A DNA stretch of 64,000 bases, from assembly GCF_022678645.1 (NCBI RefSeq), contig NZ_JALBWV010000003.1, positions 62,001 through 126,000 on the forward strand, in the 5' to 3' direction. This DNA comes from Saccharopolyspora soli. Its GTDB lineage: Bacteria; Actinomycetota; Actinomycetes; Mycobacteriales; Pseudonocardiaceae. Both the position numbers and the translations under genes were made by a program. Below, in pieces: positions 37,301-44,193 of this stretch (the stretch's first letter is position 1; each line of letters opens with the position of its first letter). The notes below the pieces were generated by a model. That model was not told the origin of the DNA. It did no database searches and was given only the letters and a program-made list of their open reading frames with translations.

Positions 37301-37529
37301 CAAGGGCGAGCTGAACCGCGACTGGGGATCGCTCTACCTGGTGGATTCCTTCCAGGAGGACGCGCTCGCGGCCGAGGTCGCGATGGAGGTGCACCCCGAA
37401 ACGCACTGGGGGCTGTGGACGCCCGGACCGGTGACGAAGGCGGTGAAGCTGCCCGGCGGCGTCCCCAGCTCCGACGGCCGCACCGACATCCGACCGCTCG
37501 ACACCATCGCGACCGGCGCCGCGACCTGA
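34368..37529 (+). CDS. arabinosyltransferase of the Emb family (cell-wall arabinan)
   Basis: GT-C glycosyltransferase of 1053 residues that transfers arabinose from decaprenyl-phospho-arabinose to wall arabinan. It has an N-terminal membrane helix and an extracytoplasmic domain, the catalytic acidic loop TADDGYILTMLRASDSAGY around residue 263, the NYFRWFGNPESPFGWFYELYAWW block, about a dozen further helices, and a C-terminal carbohydrate-binding domain of about 350 residues. The GTG start at 34368 is preceded by AGAGGTGG. Only one Emb protein lies here, in contrast to the embCAB cluster of mycobacteria, fitting actinomycetes with arabinogalactan. Which of EmbA, B or C it matches best cannot be decided by eye. 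Confidence 0.9.
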   Translation: MTQRSMQVTRPGSRSRSARCWAAVLGLCAALLALAVPLLPVEHDITTLRWPTAEGTKPISAPLVSHAPLWLTADVPCAAARNLDARIDGPGVLIATNAPSSDYGGLTGLSLQIDAGQLVLWSRGHQAGTAVLPEGDCAISVRSDAAGTQADVGGLPLAAVPGDQRPQLTGIYSQLDSTVDDVRGLAFAARVDNRFASQPTPLKIAVLVLTVLTFLGSMIALFRLEVRRPLRWAPVRWWRPKFRDVVVLGALGVWWLIGAMTADDGYILTMLRASDSAGYVTNYFRWFGNPESPFGWFYELYAWWVRISPATPWVRLPALFLGIISWLLLSRGVLPRLGQQVRRSESAGWAAAAVFLAFWLPYNNGLRPEPVVVAFFLLSLCAVERAVATRRVTPAALGLVAAAFGLGANPHGMVAVLPFIVAAKPLLRLLWQGMRARGVLPVLAPVAAAGLVIFVGVFFDQTLQSVLDSVQLKTKFGPSESWYEELDRYDRLFGPWPDGSLTRRFPVLLLLLCLAASAVVLLRRGKIRGASLGPSRRLLAVAALCFVVLAVTPTKHTHHFGILAGVGAVVAALTALATSAAVLRSRRNRAGFFAGLMLICAFSATGTNSWWYVSGWGVPWFNRAPSLDGRSASTYFLAAAAIAGAVALVEHLRHDELPVTTPDARRRVLRLGAAPLTITCAVLLLGEVALFATGMYRQRGGYSLGADNIKQLTGSSCGLSDYIGVETDPRRGMLTASPSQPRSAVRNASARSEDYLEASSAGFHRFGFPQAPAWTPPFGFGGDDAPVWGSYGLSDSATGELRTQWYDLPPQAGSGAAPVVVSFAGSATGMNSLTVEWGRDTPHGFEITGHGEVGQDSGRWFDRRFTVDGATKVRVVAEDQKVDTGGWLAFSAPRVPQLTPMTNVIGDAPAFVEWPAALVHPCLRLARLHNGVAELPRFRVAGGGIMRDMGQSWSAPGGGGPFGWLSVASSMREMPTYLKGELNRDWGSLYLVDSFQEDALAAEVAMEVHPETHWGLWTPGPVTKAVKLPGGVPSSDGRTDIRPLDTIATGAAT

Positions 37530-37880
37530 CCGGTTGTGAGCATTGCCATTCCGCGGGGCCACGACGGCGCTGATCGCTTAGGATGGCTAACCGTGTGGGG
37601 AGCACCCGTGCAACGGCGCCCGATGTGACTCTCGCGCCGTCGCAGATGTGTTCGTCGCGGCAGGCTCTGATTCCGTTGCCTGAGCGGGGTTTTGCGTCTC
37701 CGGGGGAGCGAGACCGCGCTGCGCTTGGACGTGGTGCCACCCGCGCGCACCTGAACCCGTTCGCACGAAAGACAAAAGAATGCCTCGCGCTCGACAACGA
37801 CCGGTTCGGCACCACCACGTCGGTATCGCAGTCGTTGGTGTCCGCAGTGGACGCCCCGCGTTCGGTCGGGTGGCGGTGTC
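37530..37880. other. intergenic region without a recognisable gene
   Basis: 351 bases between the arabinosyltransferase and the AEC carrier. Open frames exist in both directions but lack ribosome sites and family features. An inverted pair CAACGAC/GTCGTTG is near 37796-37842. It presumably holds the carrier's promoter. Confidence 0.5.
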
Positions 37881-38801
37881 GTGTCCGGCGTGATCCAGGG
37901 GTTCGGCGTCATCGCCACCCTCGTGCTGATCGGTTATCTGCTCGGGCGCGGCCAAGTCCTCGGCGCGAACGGGCGCGAGGTGCTGACCCGGCTGTCGTTC
38001 TACGTCGCGACCCCCGCACTGATGTTGCAAATGCTCTCGCAGTCCGACGTCCGGATCATCTTCTCGATTCCGCTGCTGGTCACCGCGTTGAGCACGTTCG
38101 CCGCCGCGGGGCTGTTCGTGCTGGTCGGCGTCCTGCGCCGGTGGAACATCCGCCGCACCACCATCGGCGCGCTGTGCTCCAGCTACGTCAACGCCGGGAA
38201 CCTCGGCATTCCGATCGCGGTCTACGTGCTGGGTGATGCGGCGCTGGTGGCGCCGGTGATGCTGTTCCAGCTGCTGGTCATGACGCCTATCGGGCTGACC
38301 GTGATCGACTTCGCGCAGGCCGCCGAGCGCAGGTCGGTGTGGCTGCGGATCCTCGCGCCGTTCCGCAACCCGATCGTCATCTGCTCGCTGATCGGCGTCG
38401 GGATCTCGTTGAGCGGCTGGCGGATTCCAGCGCCGGTCATGGAGCCGATCACGCTGATCGGACACCTGTCGGTGCCGACGGTGCTGCTGGCGTTCGGCAT
38501 CTCGCTGTGGGGTAGTGCGCTGCCCGCCGGAGGCGCGGAACGGTGGCCGGTGCTGCTGTCGGTCGGGCTGAAGTCGGTGGTGCACCCGGTGATCGCGTGG
38601 GCGATCGGCGCTGGTCTGTTCGGTCTGGAAGGTGCGCCGTTGTTCGCGGCGGTGGTGATTTCCGCACTCCCAGCGGCGCAGAACCTCTTCGTCTACGCCT
38701 CCCGCTACAACGTCGGGGTGCGCCTGGCGCGCGAGTCGATCCTGCTGTCGACGATCCTATCCGTCCCGGTGCTTTTCACAGTCGCGGCGCTGCTCGGCTG
38801 A
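37881..38801 (+). CDS. AEC (auxin efflux carrier) family transporter
   Basis: Carrier of 306 residues with ten predicted helices in two halves. It opens GVIQGFGVIATLVLIGYLLGRG. The first half contains SFYVATPALMLQML and YVNAGNLGIPIAVYVLG, the conserved crossover of the family. It is probably a proton-linked transporter of malonate-like or other organic anions. Start GTG 37881. Convergent with the LPMO gene. Confidence 0.87.
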   Translation: MSGVIQGFGVIATLVLIGYLLGRGQVLGANGREVLTRLSFYVATPALMLQMLSQSDVRIIFSIPLLVTALSTFAAAGLFVLVGVLRRWNIRRTTIGALCSSYVNAGNLGIPIAVYVLGDAALVAPVMLFQLLVMTPIGLTVIDFAQAAERRSVWLRILAPFRNPIVICSLIGVGISLSGWRIPAPVMEPITLIGHLSVPTVLLAFGISLWGSALPAGGAERWPVLLSVGLKSVVHPVIAWAIGAGLFGLEGAPLFAAVVISALPAAQNLFVYASRYNVGVRLARESILLSTILSVPVLFTVAALLG

Positions 38802-38850
38802 CGCCCGTTCGCTGGCCGCGTGCCGCCTTGGCATCCTGTCTTTGATCTTC

Positions 38851-39040
38851 TTTTGAAGCGGCGTAGCCGCTTGGCCCACGTACGGCGCTTGCACCGCCGC
38901 GGGTTCTCAGAAGTCTTCTCGGGAGGACAGCCTCGACGTGGTGTATTGGACATACATGATGTCGGGGATCCCGGACCGAGAAGACTTCTGAGGTTCCGCT
39001 ACTTGCACCGCCACGCAAAACGAGTTCGGAGACAGGCTCT
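38851..39040 (-). repeat. structured repeat element, copy B
   Basis: Sense strand minus, starting 12 bases after the LPMO stop. Its main stem is perfect over 17 bp: CTCAGAAGTCTTCTCGG (38906-38922) with CCGAGAAGACTTCTGAG (38976-38992). The 5' edge AGCCTGTCTCCGAACTCG is shared in similar form with copy D. The end hairpin is AAGCGGC/GCCGCTT at 38856-38872. Confidence 0.9.
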
Positions 39041-39051
39041 TACTCGCTCGG

Positions 39052-39567
39052 TCAGCCGACGTTGAGGTCGACGCAGGCGTAGAAGGCGTTGGCCGTGTCG
39101 GCGATGTTCCAAACGGCGAGCAACTTCTGCTGGCCGCTGACGCCGCCGAGGTCGACGGTGTGCGACACCTGGCTCGGGGGCCGCTGGCCGCCGTCGTCGA
39201 AGACGGCCACCCGGTTGCCGCCGATGAAGTACTCCCAGGTGGAGGTGGCGTGGGCGGCGGTGAGCGTCCAGTTGAACGTCACCGAGTTGCCCACCGAGGT
39301 GGTGGTCCAGCCCTTGCTGTCGTCGTCGAGCTCGGCGAACCGGGAGTTGCCGCCGCTGCAGCTCGTCAGGCCCTTGGGACCTTCGACGCTCTGCGGTTCG
39401 TACTTGATCTCCCCGCAGGGCACCGTTCCGGCGGCGCACTGCGCCTGTCGGCTCGGCGGTGAGTCGATGTAGCCGTGCGCGCTGGCGGTGCCGGTCGGGA
39501 TGGCCACCAGGAAGGGGGCGATCGCCGCGCCGACTGCCGCGGCGGCGACCTTCCGCTTCGAATTCAT
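39052..39567 (-). CDS. secreted AA10 lytic polysaccharide monooxygenase (chitin-binding type)
   Basis: Copper enzyme of 171 residues that oxidatively cleaves chitin or cellulose. After signal cleavage at TASA the mature protein begins with His31 (HGYIDSPPSRQAQC), the first histidine-brace ligand; the second is His106 in LTAAHATSTWEYF. Cys44/Cys51 and Cys70/Cys165 can form the usual disulfides, and KYEPQSVEGPKG matches chitin-active AA10 enzymes. No additional binding module. A DasR-like site overlaps its promoter. Confidence 0.92.
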   Translation of the reverse strand: MNSKRKVAAAAVGAAIAPFLVAIPTGTASAHGYIDSPPSRQAQCAAGTVPCGEIKYEPQSVEGPKGLTSCSGGNSRFAELDDDSKGWTTTSVGNSVTFNWTLTAAHATSTWEYFIGGNRVAVFDDGGQRPPSQVSHTVDLGGVSGQQKLLAVWNIADTANAFYACVDLNVG

Positions 39568-39719
39568 CTCAACTCCTCGTCGATGCGACCGAGATCCCTC
39601 GGCCGAACAGATCCCCCCGATCGGCGGTCGGCGAATCGGCGCATGATGCGGCGATGGAGCGGGAGGAGACTGGTCCGGTCGATGACCGCCGGTCGACTGG
39701 ACCTTCCCCGAAAAGCAAT

Positions 39720-39733
39720 GTGGTCTGGACCAT
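39720..39733. promoter_or_regulatory. DasR-responsive element (dre)-like operator
   Basis: GTGGTCTGGACCAT contains TGGTCTGGACCA, one base different from the TGGTCTAGACCA core of dre sites bound by the N-acetylglucosamine-responsive repressor DasR. In Streptomyces DasR controls chitinases and chitin-binding LPMOs, matching the downstream gene here. Confidence 0.7.
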
Positions 39734-39757
39734 ACTGTGAGCCTGGAATTCGGTCAA
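39729..39757 (-). promoter_or_regulatory. LPMO gene promoter
   Basis: On the minus strand TTGACC (-35, 39757-39752) is 17 bases from TATGGT (-10, 39734-39729). The -10 box overlaps the dre-like site, so binding there would block transcription. The leader would be about 155 bases. Confidence 0.55.
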
Positions 39758-40067
39758 TACCTGCGAAAACAGTCACCGCGATGGACCAGGACCACTCCGC
39801 GAACTGGTCCGCGCCGAGTTCTCCGGCCAACCGCGACACGTAATTCCCAGAGGGCAGTGCGATCCCGTGCAGCGCGGCCCGTTCGGTGAATTGCGCCAGC
39901 TTCCTCGGCCCTGTCATTCGCGGACGCAGAATCTCCTCTTGTCCTCATTGGACAATAGGTGGAGAATTCCTGGTCTAGCAGGGAAAGAGGCCGATCCTGG
40001 GTGTAGCGTCTTCTGGGGCGCGTTGATGTCGCTACCTCGAAGATCCTTCACGTACCAGCGGATTACA

Positions 40068-41291
40068 ATGATCGTCGTGTGTAGGACGCTGGTGAAGCGG
40101 GCGTACAAGTACCGCTTCTATCCCACCGAAAATCAGCGGCAGGTGTTGTCGCGTACGTTCGGGTGCGTCCGCAAGGTCTACAACCTCGCCCTGGATGTCA
40201 GGACGCGAGCGTGGTTCACCGAACAACGCCAGGTGACCTACGTCGAAACGTCGGCGATGCTCACCCAGTGGAAGAAAACCGAGGAACTATCGTTCCTGGG
40301 TGAGGTGTCGTCGGTTCCGCTCCAACAGGCGCTTCGGCATCTGCAACTTGCGTTTGCCGCGTTCTTTGACAAACGCGCGAAATACCCGCGCTTCAAGTCC
40401 CGCAAGCGCTCCAAAGCGTCGGTCGAGTACACGCGCTCCGCGTTTCGCTACCGAGACGGGCAGTTGTATCTTGCCAAGATGACCGAACCACTGGACATTG
40501 TGTGGTCTCGGCCGCTGCCGGACGGGGCGGAGCCGTCCACGGTAACGGTGTCGCGGGACGCCGCTGACCGGTGGTTCGCGTCGATCCTGGTCGAAACCTC
40601 GGTTAAACGTCACTCCCCGAGCGACAACGCTGTTGGGGTGGATTTGGGGATCACGTCTCTGGTGACTTTGTCGACCGGGGAGAAGGTCACCAACCCCAAG
40701 CACGAAAAGCGTGAGCGCGCTCGGCTGGCTCGTGCCCAACGAAACCTCGCCCGTAAACAGAAGGGAAGCGAGAATCGGGATAAGGCTCGCCGGAAGGTGG
40801 CTCGCGTGTACGCGCGGATCATTGACCGGCGGCGGGATCACCTGCACAAGGTCACTACTCGACTCGTCCGCGACAACCAAACGGTCGTGATCGAAGACCT
40901 TCAGGTGTGTAACTTGCTCAAGAATGGCAAGCTCGCCCGCGCCATCAGTGATGCTTCTTGGTCGGACTTCCGGACCATGCTGGAGTATAAGTGCTCATGG
41001 TACGGACGTGACCTGGTCGTGATCGACCGATGGCTCCCCTCGTCGAAGACGTGCTCGCATTGCGGGCTGTGGTTGGAATGCTTGCCGTTGAACGTTCGCG
41101 AATGGACGTGCGAAGGCTGCGGTGCGACCCACGATCGGGACATCAATGCCGCGCGCAACATTTTGGCCGCTGGGCTGGCGGTGTCGGCCTGTGGAGCTGG
41201 TGTGAGACCGAACCGCACTCGTGCGGGGACGCAACCGGCCGTGAAGCAGGAACTATCCGGCGCGAGCCGGATGGGAATCCCCGGGCTTTAG
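40068..41291 (+). CDS. tnpB: TnpB RNA-guided endonuclease
   Basis: Protein of 407 residues, the standard size. N-terminal helical domain VKRAYKYRFYPTENQRQVLSRTFG, RuvC catalytic residues Asp192 (GVDLGITSLVTL), Glu276 (VVIEDLQV) and Asp358 (HDRDINAARNI), and a zinc ribbon (CSHCG...CEGCG) between the last two. These positions closely match the D191/E278/D361 triad known in ISDra2 TnpB, so the nuclease looks intact. ATG 40068 is the natural start. The stop codon lies inside the right-end hairpin. Confidence 0.9.
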   Translation: MIVVCRTLVKRAYKYRFYPTENQRQVLSRTFGCVRKVYNLALDVRTRAWFTEQRQVTYVETSAMLTQWKKTEELSFLGEVSSVPLQQALRHLQLAFAAFFDKRAKYPRFKSRKRSKASVEYTRSAFRYRDGQLYLAKMTEPLDIVWSRPLPDGAEPSTVTVSRDAADRWFASILVETSVKRHSPSDNAVGVDLGITSLVTLSTGEKVTNPKHEKRERARLARAQRNLARKQKGSENRDKARRKVARVYARIIDRRRDHLHKVTTRLVRDNQTVVIEDLQVCNLLKNGKLARAISDASWSDFRTMLEYKCSWYGRDLVVIDRWLPSSKTCSHCGLWLECLPLNVREWTCEGCGATHDRDINAARNILAAGLAVSACGAGVRPNRTRAGTQPAVKQELSGASRMGIPGL

Positions 41292-41307
41292 CTGGGGAAG
41301 CAGTCAA
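41180..41307 (+). ncRNA. putative omega RNA (reRNA) scaffold of TnpB
   Basis: In this class the guide RNA covers the 3' part of tnpB and the right end, and the guide is the flanking DNA. Here the scaffold would end at GTCAA (41307) and the guide would begin GCGGCTCGACATCCCG in the AbgT remnant. Two stems are visible, TATCCGGCGCGAGCCGGATG and the right-end hairpin. The 5' limit is arbitrary. Confidence 0.4.
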
Positions 41308-41704
41308 GCGGCTCGACATCCCGCCCGAGGCGACCCAGGCGGTGTACCGGATCGCGGACTCGTGCCTGAACGCGGTGACCCCGATGAGCGCCTACTTCGT
41401 GATGACGCTGGGCATCCTGCAGCGCTACCGGGCCTCGGCCGGGATCGGCACGCTGGCCTCGCTGACCGTGCCCCTGTCGGCGGTGATGCTGGTGGTCTGG
41501 TCGCTGCTGTTCTACGCCTGGTGGGCGCTGGGCATCCCGCTCGGACCGGGGGCGCCGGTGCGGTTACGGGTGGGGCTGTCCCCAGCCGACATCTGGTGGT
41601 TGAGCACCGGCAGCTCGGGGGAGCGCTCCATCGAGACTGTCAGGGGTGCGCGGGAGCATTTCGGTATCGGGGAACACCGGGGAAGCCGAGGGGGGCGACC
41701 ATGA
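41308..41704 (+). pseudogene. AbgT family transporter, C-terminal remnant
   Basis: The frame starting directly at the element's right end encodes the last ~100 residues of an AbgT-type carrier: IPPEATQAVYRIADSCLNAV, TPMSAYFVMTLGILQRY, GTLASLTVPLSAVMLVVWSLLFYAWWALGIPLG in consecutive blocks. No start codon or N-terminal 400 residues exist upstream of the element, so the gene is broken and its front part lost. Its stop overlaps the next gene's ATG. Confidence 0.8.
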
Positions 41705-41976
41705 ACCCGCAGCAGCACATCACCGACGCGCGCAACTCGCTCGCCACCGCGGACCTGTTCGCGAGCAGCGACCCGATCGCCGTCATCGCCGATCTGGCCG
41801 CCATCGCGGAGCTGGTCGGTCGCCTCACCGAGCAGGCCCGGCAGGACCTCGCCAGCTGGGCGACCGTGAGCCCGCACCTGGCGCAGGCTCGGGACCACGC
41901 CGCCGTGCTGACCCGCAACCTGCGGAACGCTGGCGGCATCCTGGCGTACAACACGGCGCTGCACGCGGTGGCTTGA
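41701..41976 (+). CDS. hypothetical 91-residue protein
   Basis: ATG 41701 with a GAGGGGGG box upstream. The product is helical and Ala-rich (AVIADLAAIAELVGRLTEQARQ; HLAQARDHAAVLTRNLRNAG). No family recognised. It follows the AbgT remnant and precedes the sensor kinase gene by 66 bases. Confidence 0.6.
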   Translation: MNPQQHITDARNSLATADLFASSDPIAVIADLAAIAELVGRLTEQARQDLASWATVSPHLAQARDHAAVLTRNLRNAGGILAYNTALHAVA

Positions 41977-42042
41977 TCGGGCCGTACGGCCCGATCGCCC
42001 GGCCTGCGCGCGGACGACACTGCATGCAGGGGGCGTACGCCC

Positions 42043-44193
42043 ATGGCAGATCACGCAGCGCGACGAATCGGCGGTGCGGCCTTGCAGGTCGTGCTCGCCG
42101 GATTCGTCCTGGTGACGTCGGGGTGGCTGGCCATCGGCGCGCTGGCCGCCGTGGCCCAGTACTCGACGGGTTTCCACGATCTGCTGGTGGTCTCCGACAA
42201 CGGCTGGGCGCAGGGGCTGCTCGACGGCGCGGAACGCAGCGAACCCGCTGGCCAGGCGGTCCTGGACTACCTGCTGAGCCTGTTCAACCTGGTCGTGGCC
42301 ACGGCGTTGTGGTGGTCGGGGCGGCGCGACGTGGCGACCCGGCTGCTCACCATCGCACTGGTGGCCACGGCCGGTGCGGTCAACCTTCAGGCGCACGCGT
42401 CGGTGTCGGTCGTGCACACCGCCTTGGGGGTCAACATCAGCTGGTGGCACGTCCTGCTGCTGCACGGCGTCGGCGGCCTGGCCTACGTGCTGGCGCTGGT
42501 GCTGTTCCCGACCGGGCGCTGGGACCGGATCGGCCCGACGTCCTGGCTGGCGCGGGTCGCCGTGGGCGTCAGCGTCGCCGGAGTGCTCGCACTGCTGGCG
42601 CTGTCCACCGCCGACTACCCGCACACCATCAGCTTCGTGATCTTCTTCGGCATACTCGTGCCGGTCGTCGGCTTCGTCGTGCAGCGGCATCGGGCGCGCA
42701 CCGGGCCGACGCCGGAGATGCGGCGGGAATCCCGGCTGCTGTGCGCCGCGCTGGCCGTGGCGTTGATCGTGATCTTCGCGCTGAGCGTGGTCACCGCGGT
42801 GCTGTGGGTGCTGGGCGCGCCGGGGTTGACGTTGTTCGACCCGACCGCGCACGTGCCGGGCAGGCCCTACGACGAGCCGCTGGCCGTGGTGTTCTGGCCA
42901 GCTCGGTTGATCTTCGCCGTGGTCCCGTGCGCGCTGATCGTGGTGACCCGCCGGACCCGGCCGTGGGAAACCGAGCACCTGTTCAGCCGCGCCTCGGTGC
43001 ACACCCTGGTGGTCCTCTTCGTGGGCAGCGCGGCGATCGTGGTCACGGCCGCCGGTGCTGCGCTGCTGGGCGTCGCAGCGGGCGTGATCGCGGCGGCTGT
43101 GGTGGCCGCGCTGCTGTTCCAGCCGGTGCGGCAGGGCTCGGAAAAACTGGTGGAGCGGCTGGTGTTCGGTCGACGACCGGCCTCGGCGACGGTGCTGGAA
43201 CAGGTCGCCGAGATCTCCGGTGGCCGCGACCGGCCCGACCTGACGGGACTGGCGGAGGTGGTCGCGCGGGGGCTGGGCGCGGCCTTCTGCGAGCTGAGGC
43301 TGCACGTGCCGGGTGGCGAAGAGCGGTTCCGCTGGCCCGCCGACCTGGCCGAGCTGTCCGAACCGGTGACGCTGCCGGTGAGCTACGGCGGCGAGGAAGT
43401 GGGCGCGCTCGTGGTGGACCGCACCAGCGTCACGGACGTTCCGGGACAGCGGCAGCGGCTGCTGAACGACCTCGTCGGGATTCTCGGCCCGGTGCTGCAC
43501 AACAGTCGGCTGGGCCTGGAACTGGAAGACCAGCTGCGGACCACGCTGGAGCGGACCGAGGAAATCGCCGCGTCCCGTCGCCGCGCAACGGCCGATATGG
43601 ACAGCGAGCGGCGAGCGCTTGAGCGCAACCTGCACGACGGTGCCCAGCACCACCTGGTGGCGCTGCGGATGAGCGTCGGGTTGGTGGAGCACGAAATCAC
43701 GCACGACAGAGCGGAGTCGGCCCGCGACCGCGTGGACCACCTGCTCGAACAGCTCGAAGGCACGCGCCGCGTGCTCGCCGACACCGCGGCAGGGGTTTTC
43801 CCGGTGGTGCTGGCCGACCACGGCCTGTCCGCGGCGCTGGCGGCCGAGTTCGGCACTGCGGAGTCCACTGTGGAGCTCGATCTGGAGGAAGCCGCGGCGC
43901 GCCGCAGGTTCCCGCTGGACGTCGAAACAGCGGTGTACTTCACCTGCTTGGAAGCGGTCAACAACGCGTTCAAGCACGCGCCGGGCGCGACGGTGAAGGT
44001 GACGATCCGCGACGAGTACCGCGGGGTGTCCTTCCGCGTCGCCGACAACGGTCCGGGCTTCAGCACGAGCGGCGATGACGCCGGGCACGGCTTGCACAAC
44101 ATCGCCGACCGCACCGGCCGGGTGGGCGGACGGCTGGCCGTCCGCTCGGCGCCGGATCAAGGCACCGTGGTCGAGGGCTTCATCCCGCTATGA
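42043..44193 (+). CDS. multi-pass membrane sensor histidine kinase (HisKA_3)
   Basis: Protein of 716 residues. The N-terminal half has about nine to ten membrane helices, then a GAF-like region (about 385-490), a short coiled segment, the HisKA_3 dimerisation motif ERNLHDGAQHHLVALRMSV with phospho-acceptor His531, and an HATPase domain with N-box FTCLEAVNNAFKHA and G-box VADNGPGFSTSG...GHGLHNIADR. No response regulator gene is adjacent; the nearest is the LuxR gene at 46396-47061. The 3' end overlaps the converging gene by 14 bases. Confidence 0.88.
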   Translation: MADHAARRIGGAALQVVLAGFVLVTSGWLAIGALAAVAQYSTGFHDLLVVSDNGWAQGLLDGAERSEPAGQAVLDYLLSLFNLVVATALWWSGRRDVATRLLTIALVATAGAVNLQAHASVSVVHTALGVNISWWHVLLLHGVGGLAYVLALVLFPTGRWDRIGPTSWLARVAVGVSVAGVLALLALSTADYPHTISFVIFFGILVPVVGFVVQRHRARTGPTPEMRRESRLLCAALAVALIVIFALSVVTAVLWVLGAPGLTLFDPTAHVPGRPYDEPLAVVFWPARLIFAVVPCALIVVTRRTRPWETEHLFSRASVHTLVVLFVGSAAIVVTAAGAALLGVAAGVIAAAVVAALLFQPVRQGSEKLVERLVFGRRPASATVLEQVAEISGGRDRPDLTGLAEVVARGLGAAFCELRLHVPGGEERFRWPADLAELSEPVTLPVSYGGEEVGALVVDRTSVTDVPGQRQRLLNDLVGILGPVLHNSRLGLELEDQLRTTLERTEEIAASRRRATADMDSERRALERNLHDGAQHHLVALRMSVGLVEHEITHDRAESARDRVDHLLEQLEGTRRVLADTAAGVFPVVLADHGLSAALAAEFGTAESTVELDLEEAAARRRFPLDVETAVYFTCLEAVNNAFKHAPGATVKVTIRDEYRGVSFRVADNGPGFSTSGDDAGHGLHNIADRTGRVGGRLAVRSAPDQGTVVEGFIPL

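Larger units (their letters stand above)
39568..40067. other. region between LPMO gene and TnpB element
   Basis: Contains the LPMO leader and promoter, then about 300 bases with no assignable gene. A minus frame 39564-39917 is open but overlaps the LPMO promoter and has no family features. The left end of the TnpB element is somewhere before 40068 and cannot be fixed; TTCAC at 40047-40051 is one candidate flank. Confidence 0.45.
40068..41307 (+). mobile_element. stand-alone IS1341/IS605-type TnpB element
   Basis: Element with a TnpB gene but no Y1 transposase (TnpA). The right end is the typical hairpin just past the TnpB stop, CCCCGGGCTTTAGCTGGGG (41279-41297), followed by GTCAA at 41303-41307. 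Without TnpA it would need a transposase in trans. The left boundary given is the gene start and is only a minimum. Codon use is less GC-rich at third positions than in neighbours, consistent with transfer. Confidence 0.8.

Noticed and set aside
37583..38236. Plus-strand frame between the arabinosyltransferase and the AEC carrier
   Set aside because: It runs into the AEC gene in another frame, has no ribosome site and turns into Arg-rich shadow sequence.
39564..39917. Minus-strand frame upstream of the LPMO
   Set aside because: It covers the LPMO promoter and dre-like site, lacks a ribosome site and shows no family features.
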